Positions 1-11,882 of a stretch of DNA of 47,381 bases are shown here, piece after piece; the stretch's first letter is position 1, and the number at the start of each line of letters is the position of its first letter. The notes under the pieces were generated by a model. It had not been told where the DNA came from, searched no databases, and was given only the letters and a program-made list of their open reading frames with translations. The position numbers and the translations under genes are program-made. This DNA is from Lobulomyces angularis (taxonomy: Eukaryota > Chytridiomycota > Chytridiomycetes > Lobulomycetales > Lobulomycetaceae), in assembly GCA_027604685.1 (NCBI GenBank), contig JADHYX010000162.1, positions 1 to 47,381 on the forward strand, in the 5' to 3' direction.

Positions 1-66
1 ACCTCATTAGATGTCGTCTACGCTTTAAAGAGACAAGGAAGAACTCTCTATGGTTTTGGAGGATAA
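1..66 (+). CDS. H4: Histone H4, C-terminal end (5' part outside window)
   Basis: The first 66 bases encode the last 21 residues of histone H4, ending in KRQGRTLYGFGG and a TAA stop. This C-terminus is nearly invariant in eukaryotes, so the call is secure although only a fifth of the gene is visible. H4 forms the (H3-H4)2 core of the nucleosome. The frame is open to the window edge with no intron. The gene converges on the transcription-factor gene at 271-2758, leaving about 200 nt of AT-rich shared 3' sequence. Any divergent H3 partner would lie to the left of the window. Confidence 0.97.
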   Translation, partial: TSLDVVYALKRQGRTLYGFGG

Positions 67-270
67 TCAATCAACTTGTTATTTTATTTTTTCTTTAATA
101 TATATTGCATTTTTGTAATCATAGTAATACACATTTAATTTCACAAAATGAATTTTTCAGAATTTCTCAACCTTTTTAAAACTTTTTCTTTATATTATAA
201 GGATGAAATGATAGTGAGATGAAAATTTTATTGTACTAGTTATGATGAAAAATTAAAAAAAATAAAAAAC

Positions 271-2758
271 TTAATATATGCCGTTATTAATTTCAAATAT
301 TCCAATGGCATTTATAACCTTCAACTCCACCTTTTTTAAACAAGTCAAACTAAAATGCGTATCCAGACTTTTCAAAACTGTTAAATAACAGTCTTTCAAA
401 TGAAAATATAAAACTTCCTTTCTAATTTCCTGAATTTTGGTCCACCCTTCGTTACTTTCTAACACATCCAATAATATTAAACTAACGTCTCTTAATATAG
501 ATGATATATAGACGATTTGTTCTGGGCTACGAAAATTAAATATAAAAGTATCATTTTTAAAACAAATTTACCTATAACTGAAGTGCTTATAGTCGGCAAA
601 TTTCATCTTCTCCACTGTTTCTTTAGGAGGAAACATTGAAATTAGACTACTAATTGCTCGAACTGAACATAGAATTATATCTAAAGAATCCCCACATTTT
701 AAACCATTTTTTGTTAACGGAAACTTGAAAAATGGATTTAGTTTACTATTCTCATGATGAATTTTAATCAGCCCATACAAAAACCATATTGCAAGTTTTG
801 CACATCTGATCATTAACCTCCATTTCAAATTTATCTTTTTTACTCCATTAATAAAATTCGATAAACAATTGAAAACTTTAAATTCCGATGGTAAAGAATC
901 TAACCAGTCCAATAATTCAAGGTGAATTGAGTTGCAAATTTGTAAAGCACTGGTTGGTTTGTCATTTTTTTGATTGCAAAAACGTATTGACTTTCTAACT
1001 AAAAAACAAATTTTGCAGTAATAGATAATTTTGACATCATCAGTAATTTCTTCTATTAAATTCACGTTCCAGAAATTTTCCCAATCCTTTTCATCGATCA
1101 TATCCATATTCTCTCTTTCATCACCTTTTATGATATTAGATAATGGCAGAAAATTGTTTATACCGATAAAAGGATAAGAAACAAAAGTAGTGAAACATAA
1201 AAACTTAACCCAGTTAACTCTACGTTCAACTTTCAACATATGATCATGACTAAGAATTCTCGGATATCTGGATTCCTCTTTGTCGTAATCTAATTCTTTA
1301 GCGTAACGATGCAAAGCATCTATTAAATAAAACGTTAAGTTTTTAACATTTAGATTAAAACATTACGCAATAACTGAATTGCTTTTCCCTGTTCACCGTA
1401 AACAAAATAGGTCCAGCTACTTTCTAAATAAAAATCTATTTTAATACTCAGATCCTGTTTTTCAATTGGTATTTGATTAAAACTAGTAAAAGCCATATCT
1501 AAAAATTTTAAAGCAGCCTTTGGTGGACTACCCCCAAATTCATCTAAGAACAAAAACTTGTGCCTGCTTCTTAAACAGCACCACGATAATTGATAATAAA
1601 AGTCAAACGGGTTTTTAAAGTAATTCATTGATATTATAAAATAATCCACATCATTCCCCTTGTTCATCCAAAACTCACCAGACGTTTTTGCATTAGTTTT
1701 AGGGACATACTCTGGTAACGACTCACCGTTGATATTACACTCAAAATAAAGTGACTGCGAAATAAATGGCATGCTTCCCCCTTTGTACACCGATCCTAAG
1801 AAAAATTATTTATTTTTTTTTCCCGTTTGCAATATTTACCAAACAAAGTAAAGTAAAAAGGTATTAAATTCAGAGATTTTAAAACAAGTGGATTTGTTAT
1901 ATACGAAACTTTGGAATCCAGTTCCATGATACCTCGCTGTGTTGACACCGAAGGTTCGATGGCAAAATCGGAATTAAGAAAATGCATTAAAGCTTCATCT
2001 GTTGAAAACTCACGAACAAAAGAGTGGTTTACATTGGGATTTGGTATAATCGTATCTACCAATAATGAAAAATCGAAGTATTCCGAATTTTTTTGTGGCA
2101 AAGTATTATTTTTTTGAATTAGGTTTAATTGGGTACGAATATAATGCTCATTTAATTTATTATTGGAATTATTAGAGCTCTTTGATGTGAGCATGTATTC
2201 GTTGTTTGGTTCAGAGAAATCAGAGTATTCAGTAATAGGAAATATAGAGCTTTTTGAGGTTAAAAAATAATTTTTCTCTTCATACATGGAGTTAAGTGAC
2301 AAAGCTATATGTAAAAAAAACAAAAATTTTAATCAATTTCAAAAATTTAAATTTACCACTATTAACTGATGCTTGGTCATCCAATGAAGGAGAAGTCATA
2401 TTAGGACTGGAGCAAGCACTCACACTAGATATGCTGGAAGCATAAGGTGAAAAATTAGAGGCGCTTGAAGTGTCAGAAGATATTGTGAAATTTTGTTGTT
2501 GAAGGTTGGAAATTTGCTGTTGTAATGATTGACAGTCTGGAGACTGTGCATTAAATGCAACGTTTTCTTTATTTTGAGATGTTTTAGAATTTTTAGTGTT
2601 GAACTTTCGGCTCGTTGGGTCATAAACGTAAAATTCTTTCGTAACGGCTTTTCTTTTCTTCTTGGCTTTAGTTGGCTTTATAGCTAATACAAATTTTAGT
2701 TTGAAAACTAATCAACGTACACTTTACCTTTAACTGCAGTAACCTCACTAATAGTCAT
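271..2758 (-). CDS. Fungal-type transcription factor (MHR domain), no Zn2Cys6 cluster seen
   Basis: I model six exons (2758-2728, 2683-2357, 2304-1840, 1795-1367, 1319-572, 526-271), with total coding length divisible by three, giving 751 residues. The N-terminus has a lysine/arginine-rich patch (KPTKAKKKRKAVTKEF) that could be a nuclear signal. A Gln-rich stretch and a long Ser/Asn-rich low-complexity linker follow. The C-terminal half resembles the fungal-specific transcription-factor domain (middle homology region): a HALHRYAKEL segment precedes ERRVNW, equivalent to the usual LHRD...ERRRxWW motif, with predicted helices after it. Zn2Cys6 factors normally carry six cysteines near the N-terminus; none are present there. 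It could be an MHR-only regulator or could have lost or misplaced a first exon. The family call is moderate; targets are unknown. Confidence 0.7.
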
Positions 2759-2959
2759 TGTTTGGGAAGCAAAATTTTATTTTAACTTTGTAATAAGCCC
2801 TTTTTTTTTTTTTTTTACAAAAAAGGAAAAATACTGAAAATTTTGATAAGCGCAAACCAATTTCAAACATTTTAATACAAAATAAAATTTTCAAATTTGA
2901 AATAACATTCACTGTAGTAGATTCAATTTATTAAATATTTGTTACTAATAAGCTGCACT

Positions 2960-4400
2960 ATGAAGGCTTTAGAATTAATAAACAAATTGAATTCTTTTTC
3001 TAAAATTTCTGCAAGATCACTAATTTCCATTAAAGGTAGCGATGCTACAAAATTTTTACAGGGTAAAAATTGTACATGTAAAGATTTTCACGTTTTATGT
3101 CATTTTAGGTTTAACTACAAACCACATGCCATTGATAGAAAGCGGTCATGGAAATGGCTTATATACTGGTTTTTTATCTGCTCAGGTTTCAATTATAATT
3201 ATATTTTTTAATATTTGAAGGGCCGTGTGTTGTATGATGGTTTTATATATCCAAAATTAAACCTTTCAAAAATACCCGAATACTTAATAGAAGTTGATGA
3301 TAGGGCTTTAGAGCCATTGATACTACACTTAAAAAAGTTCATTTTAAGAAATAAAATAGAATTAAACAACATTTCGAACGAGAAGGACGTTTATCAAATT
3401 TGGGGTCCAAACTTTACAAGTCTATATAGCGGCACATTAATAGACAAAAATCTGGATTTACTCAACAAAAATGAGAAATTTCCTGTTGGTTGCTTAATTT
3501 GGGATAAATTTAGTAATATTGGAATGAGAGATCCCAGACACTTGGATATGGGTTTGCGAGTCATATTGCCGAAAGGAGACATTCGTAAACTTTTTTTTGC
3601 CATATATCATGTTATGACTATTCAAAAAAAAAATATTTATTTATTATTTTCCTTTGTGAAAACAAACCACTTACAATTATCTTTGCAAAATAGCCAATCT
3701 TCCTTCAGACTTCAAACAGGTTAATCGTGACGAATATAAATTAAGGAGGATCTTGTATGGTATCCCTGAGGGTGTTGATGACTTATTTGTGAACAATTCT
3801 TTACCATTAGAGTCCAATTTCGACTACATGCATGGAGGTAAAATATTTTAATTACTTTTATTAAAATTTTTTAAATAGTGGACTTTAGAAAGGGGTGCTA
3901 TTTGGGGTAAATTTGTAAATTTTGAAGGTGTATAATTTTAATACACATTATTAAAAAATTTTATATGAAGACAAGAGTTAACAATTAGAACTTATCATAC
4001 TGGCGTTACTCGAAAGAGGATTGTTCCTGTTGAAATTTTTAAATCAACGACGCGTGATGATGAGATATTAAAAAAGACAGAAATAGAAGTTAAAAAAGAT
4101 TTCAAGTTGGATTTCCCAAAATCGCAAAGCGACATTAAATTAAAAGAAGAGCATTTGATGACAACTAAAGAAGTTACTAACGACCAAAACTTAAAAAAAA
4201 AAAAGAAGAGAGAAGTTGTAGCTGGAAAATTTTGCTCTGGTATATATAACGTGGGTTTGGCTTTAATGAGATTAGAGTACATTCAGCAAACCATCAGCAG
4301 CAATACATCAGAATTAAGAAACAATGAGCAAATTTTAGTTTTGGAAGATAATAATAAAGTGAAACCATTTTCTCCATGTTGGTGGCCCAAATGTGTATAA
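2960..4400 (+). CDS. IBA57: IBA57-type mitochondrial iron-sulfur cluster assembly factor
   Basis: Six exons (2960-3062, 3109-3185, 3221-3584, 3694-3837, 3879-3906, 3971-4400) give 381 residues in frame. IBA57 is a folate-binding YgfZ/GcvT-like protein that works with ISCA1/ISCA2 to make [4Fe-4S] clusters in mitochondria. The diagnostic YgfZ signature KGCYLGQELT is created across the 3906/3971 splice and is followed by RTYHTGVTRKR. Other family features are GSDATKFLQG near the N-terminus, GRVLYDGFIYP, and a C-terminal PCWWP. The basic, Ser-rich N-terminus suits a mitochondrial presequence. A Lys-rich insert (about residues 265-310) lies between the signature and the final beta domain. An alternative last intron (GT at about 4396, AG at about 4433) would change the end to a stop at 4462. 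The ATG at 2960 is chosen because the upstream in-frame codons are not ATG. Confidence 0.93.
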
Positions 4401-4740
4401 CTTCTATTTTACTATATTTTATCCATTTTTAGGTTGAATTTGGGCAACATGTCAAAAGTTAATTATTTGGTAAATAGTAAATATTTATTTCATTTTATTT
4501 TTTTTTTTTTTTGGTAAGATAATTTATTTTTCTGTTACTGGTATATAATCTTATAAGATACATGATTTTTACCACTATCATAAACTTAAAAATTTCCTTA
4601 CTGCAACTTTTGTAAAATATTTTGTTTCCCTCTACCATAATAAGAATAAAATTTATATTAAAAAAAGAAAGAAATGAACAAATTGAAAAGTATTAGTATA
4701 TTATCAGTCACCATCCAGGGTCTTACTATATATATTTTTT

Positions 4741-6531
4741 TTACTGATAGCGATTTTGAATATCGCTAAGCATCTCTCCTAATTTTTGAGAACCTAAAAA
4801 ATAATTAAAAAAATGCAGAATGATTAGTTGGTTAATACCAACATTGACCACTCTCTTCAGGCTATTCAAATCCTCTTGAGCTTGTACAGCAAATTTGGAT
4901 GCAAATTCCCTTAAAAACTTACGTAAGCATTTTTTTAATTAAAGTTTAATTACCTGGCGCTTTCTCCCACATCTCCCAAAACATCGCCACCTTGTGCTGC
5001 ATTTAATGGTCTACTTTCATCCCTACCATAATAATCACTTGAACCAAATCCACTTTTCCCTTGAAAATTTCTTAATCGATCACGAGCCTCACTATTTTTT
5101 TGTAAAAATTTTAAAACAAAAAAAATTGCATTACTTTGCAGCAGCTTCATCGTAATTTCCGCGACCAAAATACTGGTCACTAGATATAGCTTTTGCCGTA
5201 TTAAATCTTTTTGTTGCATCACCAGTCTCTTCTTGGGAAGAATTTCCACCACCCATTGAACCAAAACCACCAGTAGCACCAAATCCTCCAGAATTTGATG
5301 TTGTGTTTTTGGAAATCGTATTCAGCTTTCCAAAGCCGATTCCCAATCTGTCCATCATTTCATCATTATTATTTCCGTTTGCCACTTTGCTAGTATCAGG
5401 ATACCCTGATCTATTACTATTCAAACTCTTCACTGCAAAATCAGAGTTACTCTTTGATGGTGTAGTAAAATGCCTTGTTACATCTTCCAATTCTCTATTT
5501 TTTAATTCAACTTCTTCTAATTTTCTCTTTTCTTCTTCCATTTTTGCTTTACGTTCAGCTTCATCAAAATTTATTGTTTTAGTTGCCTTTTTTGCTCCAA
5601 GACTTTTTTTGTTAGCTTTCAAAAATGAAGTTGAGGTGACTGAAGAGGGTGCGTTGGACTGTGAATATGCTGGGTGAACAGATTGAAATGATTTTTGAAT
5701 TGTGGCGGTTGATCCAAAAGTGTTATTAACATTGTTGAAAACATCATCGGCTTGTGAAGTGCTAAGATTAACGCTTAAAGGTTCACTAGAAATACTGTTA
5801 AAACTAGACACTGAACCAGATTGTTTTACTGGATTGCCATCACTTGAAAAGCTGGTTTGATTTTGCTTTACTGGAGCTGTAGCAACACCAAAAGATAATT
5901 GCCTTTTTTCAAATACCGGCTGAGATTGCGTCACCTGATTTCCTTTCGAAGTATTTAAACCAAAATCAGAAAAAAAATCATCTTGGTTAGCGGCAACTGA
6001 AGTACTCACTTCCACTGCAACATCTTCAAATACTATTCTTCCTGGATATCGTAACTCATCTTCGTCCACTAATTTCTTCAATTTATCTTTATACATTACC
6101 GCTGCTCGAGAAGTATATTTACTTTTTCCATCTTGAAATTTTCCAGTACCTCCATATTGACTGAAAAACTCTGTTGCGTTTTGGTTCCCACCAATTTTCA
6201 TTACTCTTAATTGCTCTATTGACCACGTATCAAGTAATACTGAGCTATGTTTTGATAAGAAAATGGTAAGTCAATTAAAAAAAATTATTACCGGACAAAA
6301 GAAATGTGAACTCCCATATTGCGATGGACTGAAGAACAATCCAAACAGATGTAAACACCGAATGTCACTGTAGACCAGGTAGGATTTTTAGCTCCACAAT
6401 CAAAACATACCTGCAACATTAAATCAAAGTCAAATTAAATGTCAACATGATCTTAATACCTTATTTGCTCGCTGCTTTTGCAAGTGCTTAAAAATTTCGT
6501 TAATTTCATTTTTTTCTAAAGTAAGCGACAT
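4741..6531 (-). CDS. GLO3: ArfGAP2/3 (Glo3-type) Arf GTPase-activating protein
   Basis: Six exons (6531-6460, 6410-6292, 6244-5135, 5091-4954, 4909-4839, 4793-4741) sum to 520 residues. The N-terminal ArfGAP zinc finger is complete: [11 protein letters not shown], then [14 protein letters not shown] with the catalytic Arg after it (VHR), giving the CX2CX16CX2C spacing. It triggers GTP hydrolysis on Arf1 and so drives COPI coat cycling at the Golgi. The middle is Ser/Gln/Asn-rich and disordered. Near the C-terminus there is a short charged helix ([20 protein letters not shown]) and Glo3-motif repeats, ISSDQYFGR and a second degenerate SSDYYGRD, which are typical of the ArfGAP2/3 branch rather than Gcs1. 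The only in-frame acceptor for the fifth exon is TTTTTAAG at about 4910. The zinc-finger call is very secure and the subfamily is well supported. Confidence 0.95.
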
Positions 6532-6747
6532 CACTAATAAGAAAAAGCAAGAATTTTAATTTAATTTGACTGGAAAAAAAAAACAGGCTTGAAATTTCAA
6601 AAATAAACTCAACCAAAAATAGAAACCAAGAAAAGAAAAAGCGTTATTTAAGTAAATAATGCTTATTATTAATATGAAAACGACGTAAGATTTTACAATA
6701 AAAAACTACTTTAAAAATAAAAATAAAAAATTCTCCAAATTATGCAT

Positions 6748-9561
6748 CTAAAAAAAAATATTTTTAAAGATTAAAAAATTTTTAGATTGAAAAATTTTTA
6801 GATTAAAAAATTTTTTAAATATACGTTGAAGATCCCAGCTTTCAAACCATTTCCTTCCCCGTAGAGCTTCAATGCTAGGGAAACCAGATCCATAAGTCAA
6901 AGGTGCAAAGTAATAAGCGCTAGCTAAACAGAATAATCCGCATAACAACAAAAATAACCAATAATACGCAGAACCTTGGGTAACTAACCAACTACCTATT
7001 GGGGCTTTCTTATTTTGCATAACATGCAAAGGCATTATTTGATTTACAACTCTACCCAAAAACTCGAATACACCGGCTGCAATCATTGTTGAATAAATAA
7101 AACTTGGTAGATAATGATGTAGAAACAGCATACGTCCCATGATAAAAAAAGGAACCCAATGTAATGCCCAAGTGAGCCAAAGGAAGCCTACACTTCTATC
7201 AAACCACCGTCTGGCATGTAGACCAAAATCATCAATATTACGTTGTAAGAATAATCGATCCATCAGCCACAACGCAGGAAACATAAATACACCTAAGGTT
7301 GAGATCCACCAAACAATCGGATTACCAAGCAGATAAATTTGTCTTAACCCTTCTTTATTCTCCCAAAAAGATATACCTCTTAGAACAAATGGCCAAGTTA
7401 TTGGTGTAGAAGAGTACGGATGTGGTTTAGTTAATCCAGAATTATGTGAAATCATTAATCTTTGAAGTTCAAAAAACTTTGACAAAAAGGAAAGCTTCTT
7501 TTTTTGCGGCTCTACTGCCTCAACCTCTTCCCCAATTTCAGTGCCTAAAGCGCGTAATTATTAAAACGAATAAAGCACTAATGAAAATACCGTTAACAAT
7601 TCTTTCATGCTGCACTTCGTCTATCGCCCATAAATTTTCTGGATCATCCTTTTTTGCTTTATTTCCGTTAATCTCCTGTTGTTTGAAACCCCATTCAGGT
7701 AATGTGCCCTTATTTGAATGGACACATACTTTGTGCTTTTTACTGATAATCTTGAAAAGATCTTTTTTTGATTTCAAATAACTAGATGTTTCTACGTCGG
7801 AGCTTTCGATGAGCCACACAGTGTCATCAAAGCGAGATGTGTCATTCGCTGGCCAAGTTGTCATTTCCATATTTGTGGTAGTAAGAGGAGATGCAACATC
7901 ATGTGTTAAAAGATACGAATTTGTGAGTACGTGTCGTAGTCTAACTGTGTCACCTTCTTTAACATAACGCACGCCATTCTTAACCTCTAATTCATCAAGT
8001 TCGTATGGTTTTTCCGAGTCATCCACTGGATATATCTCCCACAAGTTGTTTACATCCTTATGAGGATATCCAGTTACTTGCTGTCCTTGACTACTAACAC
8101 GATCATCCTTATATCGGAGGGGATAACGATCAATGTGAGAATGCAAATAAACAGAATAGGCACGCCCCTTGAATGTAACATTTGCATGATAAGGAATCGC
8201 TAAAAAATTAATAAAAATGATTTTGCTTATATTACATGAACTTTTTGTAGCAATTTCATTTCCAAGTAAACCTTGCTGGAAAGTGGTGCTCATAAATGCA
8301 TCTCCAGGTCCAGAGTAAATTAGAACAGAAAAGTGTATATAAAAAAATGACAAGTAAAGGACAAAAGGCAACACAATTAAACACAAAGCTCTTGCAGCAA
8401 AATGATTACCAAATTGACGCTAGACAGAAAGAAAAAAATTTGGTAAAATTATTTTTATGTAGATACCATAGTTAGTCCCTTCCTATAATCCAGTAAATCC
8501 CATAATTCGATTATAACAGCTGCGCCAACAGACCCAAAAGTAAAAAGGCCGACCATTTTGACCCTAAATTTTGAAGTTAATAAATGTTCAAAAATTTTTG
8601 CATCCACATACCCAATAGTCAAAGATAATGAAATTCCAGTAAGAACAAGCCATAACCACCATTCTTGAGAAAAGGCACTGTACAGGTAAAAAAATTAGGT
8701 TATTACAACAATTACAACTGTAAGTTCAAATTACTTATGACGAGTTTTATAAAACTTAACCCAGGCATAACCACTCATAACAAAAAACAGCAATAACATA
8801 CTGTCCAGTAATATTAATCTAGACTGCGTGATTAAAGCATTATCTATAAAAGATTAAAAACGTAATTGTAAAACAACTTACCAAAAAGAAGCAGTACAGC
8901 ACCAAACAATGCTCCAGGAAATGAAAACCCCATTTCCTTCATGGTTAAAAAACAAATAGGAACTACCGAAGCACCGCAAAACGCGGGCCATAATCTTAAA
9001 CCAACATAAGGAACATTGTTTTCGAGATATTTATCACCAATTTTATCGAAATGAAAATGCCCGTCATATCCTAAAAAATATCCCACTGTAATAAAATCAA
9101 TGTGTTAGGGAATGGAAGTACAAATTAGAACAACCTGCAGCAAGTAATAATTTTCCTAACGGAGGATGCACATCAAAGTAGTAAGTTCTTTCCAAATAAT
9201 AAGAAGCAAATTTTCCAAAATGAACTTCATCAAATCTTAATTAAAAATATTTTAAAAGAGGAAAAAGTAACTTTTACTTACACCACCTCCGCTGGATCGG
9301 ATATCCTCCAAAATCTTGAAATAAAAGAAAGCAAGGTTATAACAACAAAAGCAGTATTCCAATTTGATTCGCTTATGTCTGAGGCAGGAATCACTACTCG
9401 TTCTTTTTTTAGCTGATCCTAGTAGAATGTATTAATTTAGTAAGGAACAATCTAAGGCAATATATTACAAAGGATTTTCTATCTGGAGAAGGCTCCCTTA
9501 CTCTTTCGTTAGATTTATCTCTTGATCTAGAAGAATTCCTTTTACGAATTTCACTGCTCAT
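6748..9561 (-). CDS. PMT4: Protein O-mannosyltransferase, PMT4/POMT1-like
   Basis: About ten exons encode roughly 750-800 residues. The protein transfers mannose from dolichyl-phosphate mannose to Ser/Thr of proteins in the ER lumen, a fungal hallmark needed for wall and membrane proteins. The sequence shows an Arg/Ser-rich cytosolic N-terminus and a first membrane segment. The PMT luminal loop follows, with the acidic catalytic motif [20 protein letters not shown] followed by [11 protein letters not shown]. Further membrane helices come next, then three MIR repeats ([46 protein letters not shown]) and a C-terminal hydrophobic block beginning [13 protein letters not shown]. The YYLERTY wording and [13 protein letters not shown] resemble the PMT4 clade as I remember it, but PMT1/2 cannot be excluded without a tree. 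The last 20 or so residues are encoded by a short AT tandem repeat. The start at 9561 opens the first exon, which ends at a clear donor. Confidence 0.93.
6768..6818 (+). repeat. Three imperfect copies of a 16-17 nt AT-rich unit in the PMT 3' end
   Basis: The unit GATTAAAAAATTTTTA occurs three times in a row with one A/G difference. It overlaps the last codons of the PMT gene on the other strand, so it encodes its Phe/Lys/Asn-rich tail. Confidence 0.8.
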
Positions 9562-9962
9562 ATGGCCAAAATTTTTTCAGTTTTTTTTTTTTTTAATTTT
9601 AAGCAATTTTTGTTAGAAAAATGTATAATGTAATGTACTATGTACGGCTATTAAAAGTTTTAGCATAGACATTTTTTATTCTGGGCTGGATTATACATAG
9701 TAGTTTTAGGAAAACACTGTATTATGCATAAAAAATGGCCATTGCTCAAAACACTATTTTATAATCGAATATTAAAAAAAAAAATTCAATTAATTCATAA
9801 GTTCATACTAGCAACAAATAAATTATATATTATTTTTTCATGTATCTTTTTATAAATTTTCGGTTTGTGCGCGTTTATAACCAATCAAATGCTGACTTTA
9901 AAAAAAATTAAAAAAAATAAAAAAAATTAGTAATTAAAGCCAGTTAGAGTTTCAGCATTTAT
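9562..9962. promoter_or_regulatory. Divergent intergenic region between PMT (-) and RIB43A (+)
   Basis: These 401 nt separate two divergent start codons, so both promoters must lie here. The sequence is AT-rich with several A or T runs. I see no open frame, tRNA-like structure or motif that I can name. Confidence 0.5.
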
Positions 9963-11473
9963 ATGTATAGAGTGGAAATAGCGTCAGATAAGCTGCAACA
10001 AGCAGCAGTTGATAGAAGAAGAAGATTGGATGAAGAGAGAAAAAACAGATTATTTGATCCTAAGGCTAGAATTATAGGTGTAAGAAAAAAAAATATTTTC
10101 TTAAACTATTAAATTATATGTGGTAAACAGATTGATGTGAAAGCTTTAGAGGATCAGATTAAGATTAAAAATGAGATTAAGGATTGGGAAAAACTGCGTG
10201 ATGATTCATTTAGTAGATAATTTTAATTACAAAACAAAATAAATAACTGCAACTTATTGTTTTTTTAAAATTAAAGATAACCAAATGTCAGATACTAATA
10301 AACTATTGATGCATCTGGATCATCAAATGGCCAATCAACATAGAAATAACTCAAAAAATTTAGAGGACTTTCGTGCAGAGAAGCAAAAAGTGCATGAAAG
10401 AAGGGATTTCGACTTATATGATCCCAATGCGCTGAAAAAAGATTTACCTGGTAGAGTTGGCGATTTTGATGAAAGATTGAAGCATCAATCGAATTTACAA
10501 AAATTTGAAGGAGAAGACTTGAAAAGTACAGAGAGGTCCTTGGAACAAAAACAGCAAATGAAAACTTGGTCCATTCAAGGAATGTATGAAAGGGAATTAA
10601 AGAAGAAACAAGAAGAAAAGGAAAAAAAGTATATAGAATTTTTTACTTTTTTTGTTTTAATACTTCTTCAAAAACCAATCAATAGAGAATTTGAAGAATA
10701 CCAAGAAATTGTAGCAGCGAAATCGAGAGCCTTACAAAGAGCCATGGATAAGCAAAAAGCAGATACAGCAAAGAATGATTTTTTATTTAACCAAAAATTG
10801 GTGACAGATTATTTTTTTTTTTAGTCTTTAATTAATTTCATTCATTGAAATTAGTCTGAAGAAAAAAGAAAAAAAGAGGAAGAATTTAAATTAAATGAAA
10901 CTGAAAAAAATTTTCAAGAAATTATTGGTCAAGTAAATGGTGAAATATTGACAGAAAATCCAGATAGTTTTAACATTGGAGGTGGACATAAGTAATTATT
11001 ATTTTTTTTTATTTTTCAATTTCCTTACATATTTACAGAGTAAGAGTGGATGTTTTCAAGGGATTTAATAATTATCAAAAACATGAAGTTTTGGTTGTTC
11101 AAGACTATCAAAGAAGAGAAGTTGAGGTATATTTTTACAAAAATTAACTTTGCTTAAGTTTTCTTTGAAAAAAATTAGGCTCGTCGACAACATGAAAGGG
11201 AAGTGGAACTGGAGTGGGCATACAAACAAGAAGTATTAAACAGGGCTTCTATTTTGATGGAGCAAGACTCAGAGAAAAAGAGGCGGGAGTTGGCAATAAA
11301 AATTAGAAAAGAAAACGAATTAAAAGCAAAGGAGGAAAAGGAAAGGTAAGACTTATTTTAAACCTTCACATCTACTTATTTAATGCCACAGAAAACAATT
11401 CTTTGATAAAATTGTTTATACAAATCAACCTCAGCAAAGTTATTTTGATCAGTTCAATACCAGTAGCCGATAA
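9963..11473 (+). CDS. RIB43A: RIB43A-like flagellar doublet-microtubule protein
   Basis: Eight exons (9963-10079, 10131-10212, 10277-10628, 10686-10800, 10855-10991, 11039-11126, 11179-11345, 11392-11473) give 379 residues. RIB43A/RIBC2 is a filamentous inner protein of ciliary A-tubules (protofilament ribbon). The family opening is clear: MYRVEI followed by QQAAVDRRRRLDEERKNRLF, then IIG spliced to IDVKALEDQI. The core motif RRDFDLYDPNALKKDLPGRV is characteristic, as is LQKFEGEDL. The C-terminus FDQFNTSSR matches the conserved end of the family. The rest is charged coiled coil. Its presence implies that the organism builds a motile flagellum, which is lost in most terrestrial fungi. Expression would be expected during zoospore formation; no regulatory site was recognised. 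Confidence 0.95.
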
Positions 11474-11882
11474 ACTCTATATATTTTAATTCTTTAGTGT
11501 TTCTTTTATTAAACATTTTCTTTTGAGTTCATTTTTACTAAACAAAAAATTGCACTCTTTTTTAAATCAAATATATGTTTATGGTATTTTAAAAATGATG
11601 CAACATTACTTGTTAATTTTAGCCTATCAATAAAAGATTGAATTTTTTTTTGTGATATATAATTAGTAAAAACAGGAAAACTCCAGTTTGGGCAAATGTC
11701 TATATTTTTTTCCAAAAAACAGCAGCTTTCAAAAATTACATTTATTAAAAGTTAATTGAAAAGATTAAAAGTAAAGAAAGTAAAAATATCTAAAGTATTA
11801 ACCTCAAGTAAAGGAAGATGAATAACATAAAAGAATATATATCATAATTTAAATTATATTTCCAAAATTTTAATATAATAAT
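11474..11882. other. Convergent 3' spacer, RIB43A / coatomer beta-prime
   Basis: About 400 nt of AT-rich sequence lies between two stop codons of converging genes. A 68-codon minus-strand frame at 11509-11715 has composition like spacer DNA and no recognisable motif, so I see no gene here. Confidence 0.5.

Noticed and set aside
5303..5677. 124-codon plus-strand frame
   Set aside because: Antisense to the ArfGAP; no motif and the minus frame is a certain gene.
10285..10824. A separate gene starting at the ATG at 10285
   Set aside because: It is the third exon of RIB43A; in-phase splicing to the upstream exons restores the conserved N-terminus.
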